NCBI GenBank assembly: GCA_900549525.1
Contig: UWSJ01000006.1
Span: forward strand, 1 to 36,657
DNA from: an uncultured Coriobacteriaceae bacterium
GTDB lineage: Bacteria; Actinomycetota; Coriobacteriia; Coriobacteriales; Atopobiaceae
Length of the DNA stretch: 36,657 bases
Reading direction: 5' to 3'
The notes under the pieces were generated by a model that worked only from the letters and a program-made list of their open reading frames with translations, ran no database searches and was not told the DNA's origin. Shown piece after piece: positions 8,339 through 17,100 of this stretch. How positions within the stretch are numbered: position 1 is the stretch's first letter; each line of letters begins with the position of its first letter. The position numbers were made by a program, and so were the translations under genes.

Positions 8339-10198
8339 TCACTCAACCTCCCGTGCCGTCGGCGTGGGGCCGAGGGTCACGATAGCCATGCTCATAAGTA
8401 CTGCACAGACTACCGCAACAGCGACCGTGCTGCCCTGCGGGGCCTCCCATAACCCACCATTCTCCACTCGTGCGGAAAAGGCCGAGAAGAGGGCGATACC
8501 TGCGGCGCAGCAGACCTGCCCAAGCACGGCGCGCGTGCGTGAGGGGTCATTTCCACCGTGCCTGCCGCCTGCGAGGGAGCCCGCCCACGCGGCGAGACCG
8601 CAGCCGAGCACCGTGACCCATACGTCCGGTGACGCCATGAGCTGAGAGCAGGCCTGTGCGAGCTGCGTCCCCGAAGTGGCGTGCGTGACGAGCTCGCCAA
8701 CGAGCGCAAGCGCGGCGCCCGCGGCGCCCGTGGCGAGCGCGGCGAGGGGCGGCAGCATCGCGGCGGCCATGGCCGCCCCGGCAACGGGCGAGCCCGTCGC
8801 GAGGGGCAGCAGCAGCGCCGCGTGCGCGAGCCTTCCGGTGCCCACGGCGGCGAAGCGCCATCCCAGCAGCGCGAGGGTCGCCAGCGTAGCGACGAGAAAC
8901 GCCGGGGAGTACACGCCCGTTGCGAGGACGGCGGCGACGAAGAGGGCGCACCCCAGTGTCCCTCCGGCCTCGGGCGAGAGGGCCGCGACGGCACCGGCTA
9001 CGAGCGGCCCTACCCACGCGAGCGTCTGCGCTTCCGGGTCGCCGTACGTCCCGGTGGCCTCCGCAATCACCGGGGCAAGCCTCCACGCGACCCCTCCGCA
9101 TGCGACGGCGCTCATGATGCGGCAGAGGCCGGGGACAAGCCACGGCCAGCGCAGGGTCAGCGGAACCCGCGCCGCCTCGTCCCAGGTCTCCTCGTTTGGC
9201 CCGCACTCACCCCGCGCCTGGGCGAGCAGCTCGATGAGCGACTCCCGCCCCTCGGCCTCGTCTCCCAGGTAGGGAAGGACAGCCTGCTCCAGCTCGCCCG
9301 CCGTGGCGGGCCTCGTGGCCGGGTCGGCCGAAAGCGCCGCCGCGAGCCCGTCCGACACGGGGCCCTTGAGCTCGGGCTCGACCTTGGAGACGGCCTTTGC
9401 ACCCCGCTCGATCTTCCTGAGCGACGCGTCCGCGTCTTTGGCGAGAAAGGGACTTATGCCCGTGAGGGCCTGGTAGCACACGACGCCGAGGGCAAAGACG
9501 TCCGTGCGCTCGTCCACGTAGCCGCCTTGGAGCTGCTCGGGCGGCATGTAGCCCACGGTGCCGCCGCGCGCCCCCTCCCAGCCAGCGGCCGAGGCGAGGC
9601 TCGCCATACCAAAGTCGCCCAGCTTGACGGTACCGTCGACGTCGATGAGGACGTTGGAGGGCTTGATGTCGAGATGCAGGACGCCGTGGCCGTGCGCGTA
9701 GTCGAGCGCCCCGGCGAGCGAGTCGAACACATGGGCGCATTCGTCGTAGGTGAGCTGCCCGTCCTCGACGCGCCCCAGCAGTTCGGCGAGGGTGAGGCCG
9801 TCGACGTACTCCATGATGAGGTAGGCGTAGCCGCCGGAGAACTGGAAGTCGTGCACGGTGACGATGTTGGGGTGCGAAAGCCGTGAGGTGATGCGCGCCT
9901 CGTCAAGCGCCTCGGCGAGGGTCGACGACTCGCTGTTGGGAACCTGTGCGAGCGGGATGCACTTGATGGCGACCTTGCGCTCAAGCCGTACGTCCCAGCA
10001 CACGCGCACGGATCCGAAGCCGCCCGAACCGCGCGTCTCCACGATGCGGTAGCGACCGAGCAGAAGCGGCGGCTCGACGCGTGGCTGTAGGCTACCGGAT
10101 GCGGATCCGGTTTGATCGGCGGGGTTGCGGCGACCGCTGCCGCCGGGGTCACCTCCGACGGCCTGCGAACCGGCCCCGTATGGGTCGGGTGTCTGCAC
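8339..10198 (-). CDS. Ser/Thr protein kinase with polytopic membrane domain
   Basis: The 619-residue product has a kinase domain at about 48-315: Gly-rich loop at 57-64, Lys79, catalytic loop at 175-180, DFG at 195-197 and PPEQ at 219-222. The catalytic loop reads HLD where most bacterial kinases have HRD, so Arg is replaced by Leu176 while catalytic Asp177 remains. This makes it a non-RD kinase that may not need activation-loop phosphorylation. From about residue 350 onward the sequence is Ala/Leu/Gly-rich with roughly seven to nine potential membrane helices and no ectodomain. The GTG start at 10198 has GAGGA 8 nt upstream. Its role here may resemble mycobacterial PknA, but its place in the cluster and its topology differ. 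Substrates are unknown. Confidence 0.88.
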   Translation of the reverse strand: MQTPDPYGAGSQAVGGDPGGSGRRNPADQTGSASGSLQPRVEPPLLLGRYRIVETRGSGGFGSVRVCWDVRLERKVAIKCIPLAQVPNSESSTLAEALDEARITSRLSHPNIVTVHDFQFSGGYAYLIMEYVDGLTLAELLGRVEDGQLTYDECAHVFDSLAGALDYAHGHGVLHLDIKPSNVLIDVDGTVKLGDFGMASLASAAGWEGARGGTVGYMPPEQLQGGYVDERTDVFALGVVCYQALTGISPFLAKDADASLRKIERGAKAVSKVEPELKGPVSDGLAAALSADPATRPATAGELEQAVLPYLGDEAEGRESLIELLAQARGECGPNEETWDEAARVPLTLRWPWLVPGLCRIMSAVACGGVAWRLAPVIAEATGTYGDPEAQTLAWVGPLVAGAVAALSPEAGGTLGCALFVAAVLATGVYSPAFLVATLATLALLGWRFAAVGTGRLAHAALLLPLATGSPVAGAAMAAAMLPPLAALATGAAGAALALVGELVTHATSGTQLAQACSQLMASPDVWVTVLGCGLAAWAGSLAGGRHGGNDPSRTRAVLGQVCCAAGIALFSAFSARVENGGLWEAPQGSTVAVAVVCAVLMSMAIVTLGPTPTAREVE

Positions 10199-10237
10199 GG
10201 CGATGTCCTCGTTTCAGCTGCGTGATGCCGTGATGTG

Positions 10238-10534
10238 TCAGGGCGTTGTATGCGACAGTTTAGCAGGTGGGCGCCAAGGCCGCGCTGCCGAGAGCTCCAC
10301 ACCGCCGACGGATGCGGTCTTCTGCCCGTCTCCCATCTTGGAACTCTTCACCAGCGAATACGCGGCCAGCGCAAACCACAGAACGGCGATGCCCCAGGCA
10401 ATGAAGGCGTAAGGAAAGCCGTCTTCGATCGCGTCCCGTATGGCAGAGACGGAGAAAAGCGCGCCCGCAAGGAGACTGAAGATTCCGCACGCCCGATATT
10501 GCTTGCCTGTCCAGGGCTTCTTCTGTCGGCCCAT
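10238..10534 (-). CDS. Small two-helix membrane protein, unknown function
   Basis: The 98-residue product has a basic N terminus, two hydrophobic helices at about 17-32 and 42-64, and a hydrophilic tail. No family is recognised. The ATG at 10534 is chosen over upstream in-frame codons because GGGAGGA precedes it at good spacing. The gene ends 39 nt before the polytopic kinase and points the same way, so it is probably the first gene of the phosphosignalling cluster. Confidence 0.65.
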   Translation of the reverse strand: MGRQKKPWTGKQYRACGIFSLLAGALFSVSAIRDAIEDGFPYAFIAWGIAVLWFALAAYSLVKSSKMGDGQKTASVGGVELSAARPWRPPAKLSHTTP

Positions 10535-10775
10535 GGATTCCTCCCGCTCCTCGTGACGTCGGCGCGTCCCCGCAATTCTCCCCATCCTGGCCACGGCCTC
10601 AGGTGCTGAGAAGCGCCCTGTTGGAACCAAGCCGAGAGCCTTACGGGCGCTTTACGTCGGGTGCATACAGTTCTTCACAACGGCGCTGCCGGTAAGTGAC
10701 GCAGTTGGGAAGCGCGGCCTGCAGCGAGACCGCCCGTCTCGCATGCACCTACACATATATGTAAGGGGAACCAAT
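10535..10775. promoter_or_regulatory. Divergent intergenic region
   Basis: This 241-nt gap separates divergent genes and must hold start signals for both directions, but no convincing -35/-10 pair is visible. It contains an eight-base inverted repeat (AAGCGCCC at 10611-10618, GGGCGCTT at 10645-10652). A ten-base palindrome ACATATATGT at 10753-10762 lies directly before the AAGGGGA ribosome site at 10763-10769 of the rightward gene. Confidence 0.4.
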
Positions 10776-11510
10776 ATGACGACAAGCTATCACGTGCACA
10801 TGGACCTTGGGGGCTTTCGCGAGCTGTTCGTGGCCCAGCAGCGGAGGTACCTCAAGAAGATCGGCATCATCTGCACCATCTTCTTCGTGCCGATGACGCC
10901 GCTCGCCGCGTACTGGACTGTCGGTGAGCCGTCGCCTACGTCTATCGGCAGCACGCTGCTCTTTGCGATTCTTGCGGTGCTGGGAATCGCCGACATCGTG
11001 AAGCCCCCGGCGATGCTCGTCACCCGCAAGCCCCTCGTCTACACGTGGTTCTTCGTACATGGGGTCGAGAAGCCCAACGAGGTGCCGATGGCCCAACTTG
11101 CCACCGACTACGACGTTGAGATTGGGGACTACGGGTTCTCGGAGAAGTCGGCCGCCTGCACGCTCAACACCCCGTGGCTCTCCCTGCGCGAGAAGCCCGT
11201 CACGGACACGCGCGGCACGTACTTCACCGTCAATGACGGCAAGGAGTCGTCGGCCCTCTACAACATGATCGGGATCAACTGGGCCCTGCGCGAGGAGACG
11301 GCGACGGGCGTGCTGTTCATCCCCAACGACGTGGCGTCTGCCAACCCGCAGTTGGTCGGCCAGATATCCCAGGCGATCACGTCGATGCGCCAGGCGGTCA
11401 GGGGCCATGCCATCTCGGCTGAGCTGGCCCAGGCGATTCAGACCTGGGCGGGCCCGCGCGACCCCAATGACGCCGCGACCGCTCCGGCGCCCCAGCAGCC
11501 GGAATTGTAA
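10776..11510 (+). CDS. Membrane protein with cytosolic domain, possibly YcxB-like
   Basis: The 244-residue product has two membrane helices at about 28-46 and 58-75, then a soluble domain of about 130 residues and a Pro/Ala-rich tail. The soluble part (VEIGDYGFSEKS near 114, FIPNDVA near 181) is reminiscent of YcxB-like proteins, whose function is unknown; this is a weak resemblance. The ATG at 10776 is preferred over 10743 because AAGGGGA precedes it at good spacing. The next gene, a kinase, starts 201 nt downstream on the same strand, so membership of the secretion locus is uncertain. Confidence 0.7.
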   Translation: MTTSYHVHMDLGGFRELFVAQQRRYLKKIGIICTIFFVPMTPLAAYWTVGEPSPTSIGSTLLFAILAVLGIADIVKPPAMLVTRKPLVYTWFFVHGVEKPNEVPMAQLATDYDVEIGDYGFSEKSAACTLNTPWLSLREKPVTDTRGTYFTVNDGKESSALYNMIGINWALREETATGVLFIPNDVASANPQLVGQISQAITSMRQAVRGHAISAELAQAIQTWAGPRDPNDAATAPAPQQPEL

Positions 11511-11711
11511 GAAGAGCGTAAGTTCGCCTGTTCGGTATGACGAATAAGTCAACAAGTGTAAGCGCAGCGTGATTCGACCGGAACGCTCTTGCAAGGGATG
11601 CCCGACCGGCGCGATGCCAACGAGGGTGCCGCATAGGATGCAGGTCAGAGCGGCGGGCGAACGCATGACTCGGCGAAGCCCGGACCGCCAAGAGGAAACC
11701 AGAGGGAGCCC

Positions 11712-13427
11712 ATGGCGCAGAACGGCGACATCGTCGGGGGTAGGTACAGGGTCCTCGCTCAGATTGGCGAGGGCGGGATGTCACGCGTGTACCTCGCGCT
11801 GGACACCGTCCTCAACAAGCAGTGGGCGGCCAAGGAGATCAAACGCGTCGACGACCCCACCCAGCGCGACCTGATCGTGAACAGCCTCGTGACCGAGGCG
11901 AACATGATCAAGCGCTTCGATCACCCTGCCATCCCGCGCATCGTCGACATCATCGACGAGGACGGCACCCTCTACGTCATCATGGACTACGTCGAAGGCC
12001 GCACCCTCGAGGACGTGGTGGCCGACGGCGGGCCCCAGTCCGAGGACGACGTGGTCGACTGGGGCCTGCAGCTCTGCGACGTGCTCGAGTACCTGCACCA
12101 GCGCAAGCCCCCGGTTATCTATCGCGACATGAAGCCAGCCAACGTGATGCTCAAGCCCAATGGCCTCATCACGATCATCGACTTTGGCATCGCGCGCGAG
12201 TATCGCGAGGGAGGCTCCGTCACGGCCGCCGTGGGCGATACGGTACAGCTGGGCACGCGCGGCTTTGCCCCGCCCGAGCAGTACGGCGGCTCCGGCCAGA
12301 CCGACGCCCGCACCGACGTGTACGCCCTGGGCGCCACGCTCTACAACCTCGTGACGGGCAAGAGCCCGGCCGAGCCTCCCTACACCATCCTCCCCGTGCG
12401 CCAGGTGCGCCCCGAGCTCTCGCCGGGCTTCGAGCGCATCGTGGCCAAGGCCACGCAGGCCAACCCCGACGACCGCTATCAGGACTGCGCCGAGATGGCC
12501 TACGACCTCGCGCACTACCGCGAGCAGGACGACGCCCGCAAGAAGAGGCTCCGCCGCACCTGGCACGGCTTCGTGGGGCTCGTGGCGGCGTCGTTGCTCT
12601 CGCTTGCCGTTGGCGTGGGTGGCACCGTGGGCGTGAACGTCTCGATCAACAATGACTTCAGCTATTGGATGAACGTGGCCCAGCAGGCGTCCGGCGACGA
12701 GAAGACCGCTACCGACGCCTATGTGCGCGCCGCGGCCGTGAAGCCCGGCGAGGTCGACCCGTACCTTGGGCTTGCCAACGCCTACCGCTCAGACCAGGAC
12801 TTCTCGGCGGGCGAGGAGAACCAGCTGCTCGACGCCATTCTCCCGCACGTGGGCGAGCTGCAGAACAACCCGCGCTGGGGCGAGCTCTCCTTTAACGTGG
12901 GCAAGCTCTACTGGTACAGCTACGGCGTTGACGACGCCCGGGGCGACGCCGGCAGGCTCGCGGAGGCTCGCGGGACGCGCATCCGCGCGGCGTCCAAGTG
13001 GATGAAGGACGCGGCCGCGGCGAAGGATTTCGACCAGCACGACAGCGCGCAGGTCTACGCCGACATCGCCGACTTCAACACGACCGTCGTCCCGCTCATC
13101 AACGAGGGTTCTGACGCCGGGCTCTACGCACCGTACTACCAGGAGCTTTCGAACCTCGTCGACCAGATGGGCGGTGAGGCGAACGAGGTAATGCGCCTCG
13201 AGGTCTCCAACCTGGCCCTCGACTCGCTGCGTACCTACCCGCGCAAGTTCCGCGCCGACGGCGTCTCCGACCAGGACCTTCTGGCCCTCGCCGACCGGGC
13301 GGCAAAGCTTGCCCAGGACACGAAGCCCACGACTGACCTGCTCGACGCCGAGAAGGCGCGGGCCCTCGCCGCGGCCCAGCCTGCGCGCGACGCCGTGAAC
13401 GACGCGTTCGTGGATGTGGAGGCATAA
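11712..13427 (+). CDS. Single-pass Ser/Thr kinase with helical ectodomain, first gene of the T7SS operon
   Basis: The 571-residue product has a kinase domain at about 9-270: GEGGMS at 19-24, Lys41, YRDMKPAN at 137-144, DFG at 157-159, and PPEQY at 187-191. The catalytic loop is YRD, keeping Arg and Asp, so it should be active. One membrane helix at about 287-309 is followed by a 260-residue external, predominantly helical, TPR-like domain lacking PASTA repeats. This layout (cytosolic kinase fold, one helix, helical ectodomain) parallels EssB/YukC of type VIIb secretion, although EssB has a pseudokinase. GAGGGAG lies before the ATG. The gene is translationally coupled to the GTTLL-motif protein, its likely substrate. 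Confidence 0.9.
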   Translation: MAQNGDIVGGRYRVLAQIGEGGMSRVYLALDTVLNKQWAAKEIKRVDDPTQRDLIVNSLVTEANMIKRFDHPAIPRIVDIIDEDGTLYVIMDYVEGRTLEDVVADGGPQSEDDVVDWGLQLCDVLEYLHQRKPPVIYRDMKPANVMLKPNGLITIIDFGIAREYREGGSVTAAVGDTVQLGTRGFAPPEQYGGSGQTDARTDVYALGATLYNLVTGKSPAEPPYTILPVRQVRPELSPGFERIVAKATQANPDDRYQDCAEMAYDLAHYREQDDARKKRLRRTWHGFVGLVAASLLSLAVGVGGTVGVNVSINNDFSYWMNVAQQASGDEKTATDAYVRAAAVKPGEVDPYLGLANAYRSDQDFSAGEENQLLDAILPHVGELQNNPRWGELSFNVGKLYWYSYGVDDARGDAGRLAEARGTRIRAASKWMKDAAAAKDFDQHDSAQVYADIADFNTTVVPLINEGSDAGLYAPYYQELSNLVDQMGGEANEVMRLEVSNLALDSLRTYPRKFRADGVSDQDLLALADRAAKLAQDTKPTTDLLDAEKARALAAAQPARDAVNDAFVDVEA

Positions 13428-13430
13428 GGC

Positions 13431-14126
13431 ATGACCGAGACGTTTGGCATGGTTGCCACCGCTGGCTACTCGCTTGCCGCCGCGCTCGCGGTCGTGGCCG
13501 TCATCTACTACGTGACGCAGCACGTTCACGCGGTGCACGACGAGCTTACGGGCCGCACCGCCCAACGCGAAATCGCCGAGATGCGAGCTGGCCGTCGAGG
13601 CCGCACGTGGCTGGGAGCCGCAGGCAGCGCCGCCGGGTCGCTCCTGGCCGCCGCCCGCGGGAAGGCGTCGGGCTCAGAGGGTTCCGGCAGCCTGCACGTG
13701 CGCAGCGTCGCGGACGCCACGGACGACATGGAGCGCGACGCCGAGACGGGCAGGGTGTCCGAGGGCAAGACGGGCGCGGTGGATCGCGCCGAGCGTTCCG
13801 CCTCCGCCAAGGCGGAGATGGGCACGACGCTGCTTTCTGACGGCGCGTCCTCCGACGAGGCTGCCGAGGAGGGCGGTACCACGCTGCTCTCTGCTCCGAG
13901 TGACTCCGAGGCGAAGGGGGACGAGGGCGATACGACTGAGGGCAGCACGACCCTGCTTTCGTCCCCGGTTCCTAAGGATGCCGGGAAGCCTGCCCACGAC
14001 GTCGAGACGGAGGGCGGCACCACGCTGCTTTCTGCCCCGGCCGCCAAGACGGGCGACGCGGACGAAGCGGAAGCCGAGGGCGGCACCACGCTGCTCACGA
14101 AGGACGGCACAGGAGGTGCGCGCTGA
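13431..14126 (+). CDS. Single-pass membrane protein with five GTTLL motifs in its cytosolic tail
   Basis: The 231-residue product matches no family I recognise. One membrane helix lies at about 7-28, followed by a basic stretch (RAGRRGR) that predicts a cytosolic C terminus. The tail is low-complexity and acidic, except for five copies of G-[TS]-T-L-L type motifs at about residues 131-136, 148-154, 171-177, 195-201 and 217-223. Each is a TTLL core usually preceded by Gly-Gly, Gly-Ser or Met-Gly and followed by Ser or Thr. Codon choice varies between copies, so the conservation is at protein level. The motifs have the pT-x-x-[ILD] form that many FHA domains bind once phosphorylated. The gene starts 3 nt after the kinase stop and overlaps the next start by one base. 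Confidence 0.85.
   Translation: MTETFGMVATAGYSLAAALAVVAVIYYVTQHVHAVHDELTGRTAQREIAEMRAGRRGRTWLGAAGSAAGSLLAAARGKASGSEGSGSLHVRSVADATDDMERDAETGRVSEGKTGAVDRAERSASAKAEMGTTLLSDGASSDEAAEEGGTTLLSAPSDSEAKGDEGDTTEGSTTLLSSPVPKDAGKPAHDVETEGGTTLLSAPAAKTGDADEAEAEGGTTLLTKDGTGGAR
13821..14099 (+). repeat. Five dispersed GTTLL peptide motifs
   Basis: Motif codons begin at 13821, 13872, 13941, 14013 and 14079. The first Thr of each TTLL core falls near residues 132, 150, 173, 197 and 219, giving spacings of 18, 23, 24 and 22 residues. The sequences between motifs are unrelated acidic linkers, which suggests beads on a disordered string. Confidence 0.9.
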
Positions 14127-17100
14127 TGCGCAAGCTCGGGAAGGGCATGGGTCTCGTTAGCACGCTCGTCGTTGCCGGAGCCGTGGCGCTCGGCGCCGCC
14201 GGGCTTGCCCTCGCACAGGAGCCCGCGACCACTGCGCCGCCCACGGTCCAGCGCACGCTTGCCGCAAGCTCCGCGGCCGTCACCGGCTCGACGCCTCAGA
14301 CGTCGCCTGCGTCCACCTCCGCACAGTCGGCCCCCGCATCCTCCGCTGCCCCGAGCTCCCGCGCTGCCGCGCGGGCCGCCGCGGCTTCATCACCCGCGAC
14401 AACCAGCGCCGTCACCGTGCGTCTCTCGGCCAAGGATGACGCCCTCGTCGTGCCGTACGGCGTCGACCCGCTGGCATGGCTCACCAACAACCTCACCTTT
14501 GACGTCACCGTCACTAAGACGGACGGCACCACCCAGACCGAAGAGGGCAAGAAGGCCGCCGACGTCGCCGACTACTTTGCGGACGGCAAGGTGCTCGTCC
14601 GCGCCTCGGTTCCGACCGGCCAGGACGTCCCCTATCCCGCGAACCGGGCTGACGACCAGGGCAACCTCACGAAGGCACCCGACTGGACGCAGGCGGTGGC
14701 GTTTGGCACCGCTGCGGGCGACGGCTCCGTCACCTATACGCTCCCGACCGCGACCGACCTCAAGGCCACGATGAGCTGGAGCTACAAGGATGCGTCCTCG
14801 CTGAACAGCATCCCCGTGGCACCCGAGGCTGTCGTCTCCTCGCTCACTCAGTCGCTGAACGGCTCGGCCGACAGGACGGGCGTGGTGGTGAGCGGCACCT
14901 ACAAGGACGGAGACGTGGCCCTCTGGCTCGACGCCGCCGACCTCGCCCAAGGTGCCGCCCCCGTGATTCTTCACGTTGCCGACGGCAGCCAGGTGCGCCT
15001 CTCGAACGACGTGTCCCTCAAGGCGGACGGCACGTTCACGTCGGCGAGTGCCCCCGAAGCAACCGACAACCCCGTGACGGGCGGCGGAACCGGCTACAAG
15101 GCCGACGCCGCCACCAGCGTCGTGTACCTGCGGCTCGCCGCCGACGTCCATAACCCGGATGACAACACCAAGCTCGACTACACCAAGGGCGAGCTCGTCC
15201 GCGTGCCGGTGAAGGTCGACACGACGGCCCCCGAGGCGACGGCACTTACCGTCATCGACGCCAACGGCGCCACGTACGACCTTGACCAGCTCAAGGCCAA
15301 GGCTCAGGGTGGCGTCGTGGTCGTTCCCGCCGCCGGGCTCAAGGTGAAGGTCTCCCTTGACGACCCGACGGCCCCGGCGGGCTCTGCCGACACAGACGTC
15401 TCGGGCCTGACGAAGACGGCAACGCTCACGGTCGGCGACGGAGACGCGGCAAAGCGGCTCTCCGCCGACATCCAGCCCGACGGTACGGCGACCTTCACGC
15501 TCGACGCGGCAGCGCTCGGGCAGGGCGTCTTCGACGTGAGCTCCCTGCATCTCTCAGCCGACGACGTCGCGGGCAATGCTCTTAACACGACGCTCGATCA
15601 GGTCGAGGGGTCGCTCAAGGGCGGCACGGCCGACTCGGTCACCAAGGTCGCCATCTTCGACCCCGCCGCGGACGACAACGCCGACGCCTTTGGCATTGTC
15701 CTCAACGGGATGGCCTACACGCCCGACACGGCAACCGCCGACGTTCCCGTTTCCACCTCCCTTGCGGCGGCCCTGCGCGTCAAGACCAACGATGCCCTCG
15801 GCCTTGGCGGGCTGCTGGTTCCCAAGAGCTACGTCCACACCGTCGAGACGGCCAACGCTGCGGGAAGCGCGACCGAAGTCAAGACCGACAGGGACGACGC
15901 GCTCGCGCTTGACGGCTTCACGACCGGCATGAACCCCTACAAGGAGCGGCTGCTCGCCGACAACCTCGGCGCCGAGGGTCTGCACACCTTCACCTTCGAC
16001 GTGACCGGTTCCGACCGCTTCCTCACTGCGCCCTACGCTGGCAATGGTGCTGCGGCCAAGGTCGCCCAGCGGTTCCTCCTCGACAAGACGGCGCCTGTCG
16101 CCACGGATGCGAGCTTCTCCGGTGCTGACGCACTGAGCAAGGACGACATCTCACACGTGACGGGCTCGAGCCAGGATGGCGCCTACGTCCTCGGCGGTGC
16201 CCGTACCGTCACCGTGAGCGTCAAGGACCTGCTTGCCGGCAAGGTTGATGCCCCCGCCGACGTCTCTGGCGTTGACTGGTCGAAGACAACGGCGACTGTC
16301 ACGCGTTACGCAAACGAATATGACGAGCGCGGCACCACGCAAGCCCTGGCCCCCGCGGACAGCAGCCTCACCTATGACGATGCCGCGGGCACGGTGAGCC
16401 TGAGGCTCTCCGACGACGGGCTCTATCGCCTCGATCACATCGCCCTGCACCTCGAGGACAAGGCCGGAAACGCCACGGGTGACGTGAAGCTCTCCGACGT
16501 CGTGGCCGCCGTTACGGCCGCCGGTTCCACGAGCCACAACGCCGAGGCTTGGAAGGACGCCGAGGGCAAGGCCGTTAACGGGTTCATCGTCATCACGCAG
16601 GCCACGCCCAATGTGAACATCCACGTGAACGGGGTCGCGGGCAACCAGGCGGAGCACGCCTACCAGACCGCCCCAAAGGTCACGGTTGTCGTGAAGGACC
16701 CGCTCTTTGGCATCTACAAGCAGGGCGGTCGCGACCTCTCCGGCTTCCTCACGCTTACGGGCGCGGTGACGCCGGGTGAGGACGGCACGGGCACCAAGAG
16801 CATCCCCGCGCTCTCCTTTGCCGACTTCACGAAGCAGCCCGACGGCACCTGGGCGGCCACGGTGACGCTCCCCGGCACGACGGCCGATCCGTCCGACACG
16901 CTTGAGGGAACCTACGGCATCAAGGCTCAGTACAAGGTGCCCTACGCGCCCGCGAACCACACCGAGGACCAGGTTGCCTTCGTCTATGACAAGACGGCCC
17001 CGTCCGTGACCTCCGCCGAGCTCCTCACGACCTTCGATGCCACGAAGGACGCCGCGAAGCTATCTGGCACCAAGCACGACGGCCTCTATGCCGTGGGCGG

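Noticed and set aside
10611..10652. Eight-base inverted repeat AAGCGCCC/GGGCGCTT as a terminator
   Set aside because: The loop is 26 nt, the T run is short, and no gene ends there; both neighbours point away. It may be a regulator site but nothing supports that further.
11512..11590. Inverted repeat AAGAGCGT/ACGCTCTT between the membrane protein and the kinase
   Set aside because: The arms are 63 nt apart with no T run, so chance occurrence is likely.
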